Origin: CAWGMT01 sp963823675
Lineage (GTDB): Bacteria; Planctomycetota; Planctomycetia; Isosphaerales; Isosphaeraceae
Direction of reading: 5' to 3'
Assembly (NCBI GenBank): GCA_963823675.1
Contig: CAWGMT010000006.1
Location: 341,667-405,666, forward strand
DNA: 64,000 nt
Shown here: positions 57,275 to 64,000 of the stretch, piece after piece
How the letters are laid out: every line of letters starts with the position of its first letter
Position numbering within the stretch: position 1 is the stretch's first letter
Program-made: the position numbers and the translations under genes
Notes under the pieces: model-generated
Told to the model about the DNA's origin: nothing
Database searches by the model: none
The model's input: only the letters and a program-made list of their open reading frames with translations

Positions 57275-57615
57275 GCGGGTGCTCCCAGGATGCCCCCGAG
57301 AATGCGGACGAATTGCTGCCACTCGGCACGGCCAGTGGCGAGCCTGCGGCGCCCCTTCGTTGTCAGACCATAGATACGCCGCCGAGCACCTCGCCGGCCG
57401 TGCGATTCAGACTCCCATTCCGCCTTCACCTCGCCAGCCTCTTCGAGCCGGTACAGGGCCGGATACAGCGATCCTTCCTTGAGCCGCAGCAGCCCGCAAC
57501 CGGATTCATCCAGGCGGCGCAGAATCTCCAGGCCGTGAGCCTCACCCCGCTCGAGCGTGGAAAGGATCATCGTTTCGAGATGGCCACGCAATTTGTCGCC
57601 GTTGATCGCTTCCAT
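57271..57615 (-). CDS. PadR-family transcriptional regulator
   Basis: A 114-residue winged-helix protein: GHLETMILSTLERGEAHGLE, ILRRLDESGCGLLRLKEGSL, YPALYRLEEAGEVKAEWE and GRRGARRRIYGLTTKGRRRL. These are the PadR HTH and wing. It normally represses its own operon. The downstream HAAS gene overlaps by 4 bp. Frame intact. Confidence 0.9.
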   Translation of the reverse strand: MEAINGDKLRGHLETMILSTLERGEAHGLEILRRLDESGCGLLRLKEGSLYPALYRLEEAGEVKAEWESESHGRRGARRRIYGLTTKGRRRLATGRAEWQQFVRILGGILGAPA

Positions 57616-57710
57616 CCTTTTATCATAGACAGACTAGGAATAGCTATCAATGGCGAAGGCGGTCCGGTTGCGGGGAACGGCCTTCTGCCGTGAAGACAGC
57701 GTTGCTCGCT

Positions 57711-57870
57711 TCGGTCTGATCGACCGAAGCATCGAAAGCTGGCTTCAGATCATCATGCTCCAACCCGAGATTTTGCTCCGTTGTCGAAACCCTCGCATAG
57801 CCGATGATCATCATCCACCGGCTCGCCGCTAGAGTAAAGAAACCCGTCGCACTGGGTTTCTTGAGATCTC
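57711..57870 (-). repeat. MITE-like recombinase-start repeat, copy F
   Basis: Left end CTGATCGACCGAAGCATCGA, the reversed recombinase start MIIGYARVSTTEQNLGLEHD through DLKPAFDASVDQT, and the spacer AGTAAAGAAACCCGTCGCAC. The right end is cut off at about 57870 where a RAYT remnant begins, so the RAYT sequence entered later or by recombination. Confidence 0.75.
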
Positions 57871-57879
57871 CTGCTCAAA

Positions 57880-58769
57880 ACCCCTCGTCCCAACCTTGGT
57901 GCGGGTATGAAGGGCTTCCTTTCTGGGAATGCGATCTGGGCGGGGAGGCGTTGGCGGCGTGTTGGCCACCTGTTCCAGGGGCGGTACCGAGCCGAGATGA
58001 TCGAGGACGAATCCTACTATTGGACTGTGAGCCGGTACATCCACCTCAATCCGGTGCGCCGGGTCTGGTACGGCGGCCCGAGCAGTGGGAGTGGTCGAGC
58101 TATCCGGGATATCGCGATCCGCGACGCGCCCAGCCGTGGGTGGCCCACGACGCGATGCTCAGAGCCTGGATGGGCGAGCAAGGCGGGCGAGATCCACGTC
58201 GCGCCTACGTCCGCTTCGTAGAAAGCGGCTTGGCTGATCCGCCGCGGTCGCCCTTTGGCGAGGCCTTCGGCGGCTGGATCTTGGGCTCTGAGCGATTCGT
58301 GGCGCGCTTGCGGAACCTGGCCGGCCAGGTCCGGTCCAATCCTCCCGTCCCCGAGGCGCGGCAGCTTGCCGGACTGGATCCGAAACGGATCATCGCCGCA
58401 GTGGCAGAATTCTATGGGCTGGAGGGTCCGTGGTTGGCGCGTCATGGTGATCCCCACCTCGCGCGGCCGGTCGTGGCCTGGCTGTGCCGCCGCCACACCG
58501 AGGCGTCGCTTCGGCAACTGGCGGAATTGCTGGGTCTTTCGCGCGCAGACAGCGTACCCAACCTGACGCGCCGACTCGAACGGCGGCTGAAGGCGAGGCC
58601 GGAGCTTTCGAACGATCTGGCCGAAATCTTGCGGCGAGCAATCGAACCCGACGCCGACACGCCCGCAGCCGGCGACGTCCGCATCCCCAGCTCGCGGGCC
58701 ACGAACAGGGCCAAAACAAGAAACGAAGCTCGGCAGTGCGGAGCCGCTAAAACAAAAAACAAAGTCTGA
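57880..58769 (+). pseudogene. 5'-truncated, frameshifted REP-associated tyrosine transposase (RAYT)
   Basis: One frame has HLFQGRYRAEMIEDESYYWT, VSRYIHLNPVRR, the RAYT motif HLFQGRYKAxLVExDxYLxxLxRYIHLNPVR; after ~58065 another frame continues PEQWEWSSYPGYRDP, then VRFVESGLADPPRSP and RQLAELLGLSRADSVPNLTR, with the C-terminal helix-turn-helix typical of larger members. The N-terminal HUH catalytic region (HxH) is missing, cut at the junction with repeat copy F. Its 3' end meets the truncated end of the beta-lactamase-like gene on the other strand near 58770. Confidence 0.75.
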
Positions 58770-59258
58770 CACCGCCAAGCCGCCGCAAATCGTGAATCGT
58801 GATCTCCCGCTCGGCTTTCACCGATTCGAACGACTTGCCATCCTGCGATGGCACAGCGACCTTCATCTCCTTGAACTCGGGCACATCCTTCGACAGCGTG
58901 TCCGTCAGTTTCAATTTGCCGTCTTCGACAAGTTGCATGACCGCAACCGAGGTGATCGGCTTGCTCATCGAGGCGATGCGGAAGATGGTCCCCTCGGTCG
59001 TTGGCGTCTTGTTTTCAATGTCCTGAAACCCGGCGGTGGAGACGTGGATGACCTTGCCACGTCGTGCGATCAGCGCGACGCAGCCGGCGATTTGCTTCCT
59101 ATCGACGGCTTCCTTTAGTAGGACTGGAATGCGTTCGAGTTTCACGGGCGAAAAACCCTGCGCCTGGCGTCGCCGCGCGGCAAGTCGTCGCCGCGTGTGA
59201 TGGCAGCGAGAAATACCAACGCCAGGGAAGCGGCCAGCAATCGATGGTGCAGTCTCAT
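58747..59258 (-). pseudogene. Serine beta-lactamase-like (class C/esterase) gene, N-terminal part only
   Basis: The signal peptide is MRLHHRLLAASLALVFLAAI at 59258. After a one-base shift near 59170 the frame continues VKLERIPVLLKEAVDRKQIA, with the catalytic SxxK in RIASMSKPITSVAVMQL. The family sequence ends at ITIHDL, just before the conserved LTHTSG region, where the frame runs into RAYT-side sequence (to 58747). The second half, including the Tyr motif and the C-terminal helices, is missing. Truncated by the RAYT region. Confidence 0.75.
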
Positions 59259-59344
59259 TTCATCATTCTCCAGGTTGATTCGCGAGTTTGGAATCGAAAT
59301 GCCTGGGGGCAGGTTGCGATCGTGTTTAAACGGGGCGTCGAACC

Positions 59345-60203
59345 CTATTTTTTCTGCGGTTTGGCGTCGAGAAAATCGTTTACCATGGGGATGATGGCGT
59401 TGCCCTTTTGCATCAGTGTGACGTGGGTTGCGTTCGGTAAAATGGCCAATCTGGATTCTGAGCGCGGCTTCATGTCGCCGTGGATCTCGCCGCCCTTCAG
59501 GCGAAACATTTCAGCGATGTGCTCAAGCCGCACGCCATCAGCGTCGCCGTGGATGAAAAACATCGGTGCCGTGGTGGCCTTTAGCTTGTCGGCGCCGAAG
59601 TCGTGCCCTTTCGAAGCCGTGGCGAGCATTCGCTTGACGAAATTCGGAAAGTCGTCCGGAGTCGGACTCAGCTTCTTGTACTCGGTTTCGATGGGCGACC
59701 CTTTGAAGGCGTCCGCAGTGAGTTTCGGGATAGCGTCGAGCGCTTCCTTGACCATGCCGTCACGGCGGAACATGGACGAAATGACGACCACCTTTCGCAC
59801 TTTGTCCGGATGGCGGATCGCACACTGCATCGCCACGGCGCCGCCCATACTGTAGCCGATGAGGTCCGCGCTTGGGATTTTGAGGTGTTCGAGCAGCGCA
59901 GCCACGTCATCGGCGAGGTTCTCATCGCTGAAATCGCGTTTGATGTCCGCCGTACGCCCGTGGCCCTGCATTTCGACCGCAATCACTTTCCGCGTTTTGG
60001 AGAGCTCGCCGATCCACTCGGCCCAGTTGTTGGTGATGGTCATGAACGCGCCGTGGAGTAGCACCACTGGTTCTCCGCTGCCGTGGACTTCGTAATACAT
60101 TTTGAGGCCGTTGACCGGCGCGTAACCGGTTGTCGGCTTTTGCTCCTGCGCAGACACGGCGGTTGAACAACAGGACGATGTAGATCAAAGCGGTGGTTTT
60201 CAT
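59345..60203 (-). CDS. Secreted alpha/beta-hydrolase, frameshifted near 60160
   Basis: The signal peptide starts at 60203 (MKTTALIYIVLLFNR), and the mature part continues in another frame as AVSAQEQKPTTGYAPVNGLK after one extra C near 60160. Hydrolase motifs: PVVLLHGAFMTITNNW with oxyanion HG, nucleophile LIGYSMGGAVAMQ, acid/His region FFIHGDADGV and LPNATHVTLM. Typical secreted or periplasmic esterase of ~285 residues. Runs minus-strand, in the same direction as the YciI-like genes upstream. Confidence 0.87.
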
Positions 60204-60271
60204 GTTTGAGTCTTTCCTATCTGCCCCCGGACTACCGAGGGCGAGTGACAAAGGTTGGCGACTTCGTTCGT

Positions 60272-60668
60272 TTATTTCTCTTTCGCGACCGCCGCACTCC
60301 GCTCGGCGACCAGTTTGTTCATTGCTTCATTCGCCGGGCGGATCTCGAACACGTTCCCGACCTTCAGCGCGGGTGTTTCGATATCAGCGCGATGGCATGG
60401 TTCAGGTCCGCGCTTCCAGCAGCAGAATGCCGCCAAGTGATTCCTTGGTCTCCACGTATGGGCCATCGGTGACTTGGACCTCGCCATTCTTCATCCGTAA
60501 CGTGACCGCATTCCGGGCGGAATCGAGTGCTTCTCCACCCAGGAAATGCCCGCCTCGCCGGAGGACATCGTCGTAGGCAAAACATTCCTCGAACATTTTC
60601 TGCGAGTCGGCCGGGGACATCTGAGCAAACGCCGACTCATCGTAAAGCCCTAAACAGACGTATTTCAT
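60272..60668 (-). CDS. YCII-family protein, two frameshifts
   Basis: Starts MKYVCLGLYDESAFAQMSPA. YCII core: GGHFLGGEALDSARNAVTLR, GEVQVTDGPYVETKESLGGI. The C-terminus is spread over two more frames: LNHAIALISKHP and ALKVGNVFEIRPANEAMNKL, ending at 60272. Shifts lie near 60410-60425 and 60375. These small proteins occur with ECF sigma factors of the SigJ/DUF6596 type, whose activity they are thought to modulate; an ECF remnant lies upstream at 61490. Confidence 0.75.
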
Positions 60669-60733
60669 GCGACTCTCCGTTCAAGGACTGCCCGGCTGGA
60701 TTTGTTCGGCCTTCGCGGCCAGGCTCTCATTCG

Positions 60734-61180
60734 TTATTTGAAACGGGCCAGGCCATAACCGTCCCGATCCCCCGAGCGGGCTTCCAGTTCTTTGACTTCC
60801 TCCAACCGCTCGGGCGTGACAACCCCGGCAAAGTCCTCCGGTTCCATGAGCGGACGAATTTCGACGTCGGAGTCTTCGGCCATCGAATTCGGGAATTTCT
60901 TCACCCACTCAATCGCTTCTTGGAGTGAAGAGACCTTCCAGATCATGAACCCGGCGATGACTTCCTTCGTCTCAGGGAATGGCCCGTCGGTGACGGTGCG
61001 ATTCGAGCCGGAGAACCGAACACGGGCGCCGCGAGAACTTGGCGTCAGTCCCGTGCCATCGAGCATGATTCCCGCATTGATCAGTTCTTCGATGAACTTG
61101 TCCATGGCTGCGAACATTTCGGGGTCCATCTCGCCCGCTTCTGACGCCTTGGACGCTTTGGAAATCACCATGACTTTCAT
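60734..61180 (-). CDS. YciI/DGPF-domain protein
   Basis: 148 residues, intact: MKVMVISKASKASEAGEMDP, GIMLDGTGLTPSSRGARVRF, RTVTDGPFPETKEVIAGFMI (the DGPF motif) and WVKKFPNSMAEDSDVEIRPL. Family role as above: small dimeric alpha-beta proteins often encoded beside ECF sigma factors. It is 65 bp upstream of the second YCII-like gene, probably co-transcribed. Confidence 0.87.
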   Translation of the reverse strand: MKVMVISKASKASEAGEMDPEMFAAMDKFIEELINAGIMLDGTGLTPSSRGARVRFSGSNRTVTDGPFPETKEVIAGFMIWKVSSLQEAIEWVKKFPNSMAEDSDVEIRPLMEPEDFAGVVTPERLEEVKELEARSGDRDGYGLARFK

Positions 61181-61343
61181 GACGGAACTCCTGAACGTGG
61201 TGGATGGGAATGCGATGGAAGTCGGTCTTTTTTCCGACTTTCACCAGTAGTCGAACGAGAATCCCACAAATCGACAACGGTCCCCAAGATTTCGCCAAAA
61301 ACCTTTTGCCTTCACGTTTCGCAGAAGAAATTGCGGCCAAGAA

Positions 61344-61490
61344 CTAGATTTCGGACAGTCGCCGAGTCAAAAATCGCTGCTCGGGTTCCTGCCGAGCCAA
61401 CGGGACGAGTGAAGCAAACACGCGACGCGAGTCGGAGCGGTAGAGATCGTCGATCCGGTCGCGGATTGTTACGGAGGCATCGAGTTTCAT
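61344..61490 (-). pseudogene. N-terminal fragment of an ECF sigma factor
   Basis: 48 residues starting MKLDASVTIRDRIDDLYRSD and continuing SRRVFASLV, the N-terminus of DUF6596-type ECF sigma factors (IxxVYRxESRRVFATLVRL). After that the frame diverges (ARQEPEQRFLTRRLSEI) and stops. It points in the same direction as the YciI genes downstream, which normally accompany this sigma class, so the operon once had the sigma gene first. Confidence 0.6.
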
Positions 61491-62034
61491 GTCGATCGTT
61501 TCATGCCAGCTTGACCGCGTCCGTGGACCGTCTCGACATCGGTTCAGACAGCGAGATTTTACCTGATTCTATTCAAAATTTGAAATCTGCCATGAGAACA
61601 ACCACCCCCAACTAGAGTTCAAATCGGTCGCCGGTTGCATTCGCAACCAACGACGGGATTTGATGTTACACGAAGTCGCGGCGATCGGATTTGAACCGAC
61701 TCCGAAAGCCGAGGCCAACGAAAACCCGCGGATGGCAGGACGTCGGGCCTCTCAGTGACGGGGTTTTGTGCCTGTCGCTCGGAAGGACGTTCCGGCATCG
61801 CCCACCGATCACTTGGGACGGGGCTTACGGGCGTGATCCGACATCGGCCACTGCCCGCGTCAGCCCATCACCCATGATCGAGCCTGTACCGGCCTCTATT
61901 TGGGCCCGAATTGGGAACAAATTGGGAACAGTATTGGCAACGTCAGCCCCATGCGGCCACAATGCGAAAACACCAAGGTGGCGACGTGCTAGCCTTGGAT
62001 TCGCAGACTTTAAGCATCACCGCAACGTGTTTCC
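61491..62034. other. Stretch ending in a probable integrase 3' scar
   Basis: No complete gene. At about 61890-61950 the sequence reads as the C-terminal tail ARIGNKLGTVLAT... of tyrosine integrases (the DNA AATTGGGAACAAATTGGGAA is typical of integrase 3' ends upstream of tRNA attachment sites, from general knowledge). It is followed 80 bp later by a tRNA-Leu-like sequence. The rest shows nothing supported. Confidence 0.35.
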
Positions 62035-62117
62035 AATACCACGAGTATGGCAGACGCGCCGGACTCAAAATCCGGTCCTCGCAAGAGGGTGGGGGTTCAA
62101 GTCCCACCTTCGGTATT
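62035..62117 (+). tRNA. tRNA-Leu(CAA)-like sequence with damaged 5' half
   Basis: From the D-loop onward it is a leucine tRNA: GGCAGACGCG, anticodon arm CCGGA-CTCAAAA-TCCGG with CAA at 62066-62068, long variable arm TCCTCGCAAGAGGG, T-loop TTCAAGT, and acceptor 3' strand CTTCGGT. The 5' acceptor strand should be ACCGAAG, but the sequence reads ACCACGAG, and the D-stem lost about 8 bases. The T-stem has one mismatch. Probably an attachment-site remnant or pseudo-tRNA rather than a working gene. Confidence 0.5.
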
Positions 62118-62335
62118 AGCGGCTTGAGGCACATCCCGCAGTCTTCATCTCAGCGCCAGGAACGTTACCACCCGGTGCTCATGTTTACGACCCCCTGCGT
62201 TGCGGCCGTGCTTCTCGAGCTGCACCTCAGTCATGGGAACGCCCCACTGTTCGAGTCTTGGCCACGCGCATGGGCCACTTGGCCAGTTGACGGGGGCGGG
62301 TGGCAGGCATGGTATCGCCCGAATTCATGCTATGC

Positions 62336-62446
62336 CGGAGATCGGTATGGTGTCCCCCCCGAGTCGGTATGGTGTCCCCGAACCCCCGGAGATCGGTATG
62401 GTGTCCCCGAACCCCCAGAGATCGGTATGGTGTCCCCGAAACCCTG
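62336..62446 (+). repeat. Four tandem ~29-bp repeats containing GGTATGGTGTCCCC
   Basis: GGAGATCGGTATGGTGTCCC recurs about every 28-29 bp four times (around 62336, 62361, 62389, 62418), with CGAACCCCC spacers. The reverse complement GGGGACACCATACCGATCTC matches the core of the dispersed repeats at 18.9, 24.1 and 35.4 kb. The 3' end of the following DUF1559 fragment runs into this array. Confidence 0.75.
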
Positions 62447-62469
62447 GCGACGTAACTGCCCGGGTCAGC

Positions 62470-62701
62470 AATCATGTTCTTCGACGAACCCATCGGGAAA
62501 ACGTCGTTGGCTGTGTGGTGATTGTGGAGCGCGACGCCCAGATCTGTTTGAGATTGTTGGTGCACTGAATTCGCCGCGCGGTGCCTCCCGTGCGCGACCT
62601 GCACCGCGGGCAGGAGCAGCGCGATCAAACCCGGGATGATCGCGATGACGACGAGCAATTCGATCAGTGTGAAACCCCGGCGACTTCGCGGTGGCTTCAT
62701 C
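62470..62701 (-). pseudogene. DUF1559 N-terminal fragment with prepilin motif and compensating frameshifts
   Basis: Starts MMKPPRSRRGFTLIELLVVI at 62701, the prepilin-type cleavage/methylation motif. After VAHGR the conserved ARRIQCTNNLKQI appears in the next frame, then the first frame returns as LGVALHNHHTANDVFPMGSS. So one +1 and one -1 change cancel out. The gene is cut at about 62470 by the tandem array, losing ~250 residues. Upstream DNA to 63019 holds no supported gene. Confidence 0.8.
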
Positions 62702-63019
62702 ATGGTTACCTCACCTGATGGGCGAAGTAGTAAGATTCCCCAAGACCCCGCACGAGACTCCCCCGGGCGGATGCGATGTGTGGGAGGACCATTCGGATTA
62801 TCGGTGGCAGCCGCGACGTTGACGGTAAGGGTCTGATTGGTGCTGCCGATACGGACCGTGCAGCCGCGGGCCGACCACAGACACGCTTGCGTCGAGTTGC
62901 ATGGCCCACGCAGGTCTACCGCTCTGAGAACGAATACGTTGGACGGCGCCGACAAACCGTGTGCTAACCTGGCTGATGTTCTACGGACTCTACGACTGGA
63001 CTGCGAAGGCGGGCGATCC

Positions 63020-63640
63020 ATGAGCGAAGCCCCCAATCCAACGGAACTGGCGACGACGCAGTTGTTGCCACTACATGGCCGTCGGCGGCAACGAGGAGGC
63101 ATGGCGGGCCTTCGTCGTACGCTACCGGCCGCGCATTTTCCGATGGTGCCGCCGGCTGCAAGGCGGACGATGCCGAGGAGGTCGCTTCGCGCGTGCTGCA
63201 CAAGCTGGTCGTCGGGCTGGCCCGCGGGGTATACCGGCGTCGCAGCTCCGGCACCTTCCGCGGTTGGCTCGCCGGGTGGTCGGCAACGAGGTCGTGGACT
63301 TTGCCCGTCGGCAACGCGCCGGCCGGCCGATCGGCGACGTCCTGCACTGCTGGCCCAACCCCGTCAGCATCGACGAACTCGCCGGCGAGCTGAACGAAGC
63401 GTTCCGGGCCGACTGCGCAGCGCCACGAGCGGGTCTGTGTCCGCGGCCGCGGCCGCGTGCAACCGCACCTGGGAGGCCTTCACCCGGACGTACCTCCAGG
63501 GCCAGGAGGTCCGCGAGGTGGCCCTGGCGAAGCTGGCGGACTATCTTGGGCGCGTACAAGGCCCGCGCCCGGTTTGCCGGCTGCTGGAAGAGGAAGGGCA
63601 GGCTGACTCGCTCCCCTGCGTTGGAAACGGTGGCCGCGAT
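63020..63640 (+). CDS. ECF-type sigma factor, heavily frameshifted
   Basis: Starts MSEAPNPTELATTQLL at 63020. Region 2 pieces are spread over frames: EEAWRAFVVRYRPRIFRWCR, RSSGTFRGWLAG and VGNEVVDFARRQRAGRPIGD. Region 4-like pieces follow: TWEAFTRTYLQGQEVREVAL and LGAYKARARF. At least three indels are needed to read through. It directly precedes a kinase gene, the common sigma-kinase pairing. Given the number of shifts it may be a pseudogene. Confidence 0.6.
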
Positions 63641-64000
63641 GAGCACGCACCTGTGCGACGACCAGATCCGCCTGCTCCTGGGTGGCACATTGCCCTACGA
63701 CGAGCTGGTTCAGGCCGACGCCCATCTTTGGGAGTGCCCAGACTGCCGAGAACGACTGCGGCGGCGGACGGCACCGTCCAGGACCTGCCCCCGGTGGCTG
63801 TGCCGCGGTCTGAAGAGCCTGTCTCCCTGAGATGCCTCGCCCGGCGGGGCTGGGAAGGCCAAGGGTTCGGCACAACCAATGACGGAGATTTTTCTGCAAG
63901 TCTCGGTCGTTACCGGATCACCGGCAAGCTGGGTTCGGGTGGTTTCGCCGTCGTGTACAAAGGCTACGATGACGACTTGCGACGTGAGGTGGCCATCAAG
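63639..64000 (+). CDS. Ser/Thr protein kinase with zinc-finger-like N-terminus (3' partial), frameshift near 63760
   Basis: Starts MSTHLCDDQIRLLLGGTLPY, then HLWECPDCRERLRR, a zinc-finger/anti-sigma-like head (CxxC) common in planctomycete kinases. One base shift near 63760 moves to the frame with ADGTVQDLPPVAVPRSEEPV and the kinase SLGRYRITGKLGSGGFAVVY, KGYDDDLRREVAIK, running off the right edge at 64000. Glycine loop and VAIK lysine are present. Coupled to the sigma factor upstream. Confidence 0.78.

Overview
Organism. The window reads as GC-rich chromosomal DNA from a member of the Planctomycetota, probably near the Isosphaeraceae/Gemmataceae. This rests on gene content: four Hanks-type Ser/Thr kinases with TPR, cyclase/ATPase or DUF1080-like tails, ECF sigma factors next to kinases, DUF1559 prepilin-like proteins, a TIGR03118 protein with a GLEERALLS N-terminal motif, an FG-GAP/VCBS protein, P460 cytochrome, BlaI/M56 pairs and a SPINDLY-like TPR glycosyltransferase. 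No rRNA or ribosomal protein is present to fix the lineage.

Layout. 0-7 kb: an FG-GAP protein running into two FHA domains, convergent with a membrane-anchored Ser/Thr kinase. 7.1-7.7 kb: a ParDE toxin-antitoxin pair. 7.8-15.3 kb: a minus-strand NHLM-type peptide export operon, in order of transcription a 57-residue double-glycine leader peptide, an HlyD-like adaptor, a C39 peptidase/ABC exporter and a second ABC exporter. The two exporters share one reading frame joined by a 19-residue tandem repeat linker. 15.6-18.8 kb: a frameshifted ECF sigma factor, an internally duplicated membrane protein, OsmC and a DUF1559 gene with an internal stop. 18.9-25.9 kb: a decayed accessory region with toxin-antitoxin pairs (Phd remnant, MazEF-like, DUF433), WD40 scraps, a secreted esterase, cytochrome P460 and short repeats. 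26-35.4 kb: a kinase/pseudo-cyclase/AAA/TPR protein, a BrnT/XRE pair, a WD40 protein and the TPR glycosyltransferase. 36-40.2 kb: a BlaI/M56 pair with a truncated second copy. 40.2-47 kb: serine-recombinase elements, AraC, a two-module esterase and MarR. 47.5-51.3 kb: a TPR kinase. 52-64 kb: small membrane proteins, a group II intron domain V, TIGR03118, PadR/HAAS, a RAYT remnant next to a broken beta-lactamase-like gene, hydrolase, two YciI-like proteins, an ECF sigma scrap, a tRNA-Leu remnant, a DUF1559 fragment, and a sigma factor/kinase pair leaving the window.

How the parts fit. The best candidate for an undescribed system is the export operon: a short peptide ending in a classic GG processing site, cleaved and exported by a C39 exporter that appears to be fused to its partner ABC half. 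No modification enzyme is visible nearby, so this may be plain GG-peptide secretion rather than a RiPP pathway. The second theme is a repeat family made of the first codons and upstream region of a serine recombinase gene, in five short copies beside one full and one truncated recombinase copy; these look like MITE-like internal-deletion derivatives.

Caution. About twenty otherwise well conserved genes carry single-base frameshifts, often in GC runs. Residual assembly indels are at least as likely as real decay for many of them, so frameshifted genes are listed over their full conserved extent with the shift position stated. True remnants (fragments lacking whole domains) are listed as pseudogenes.
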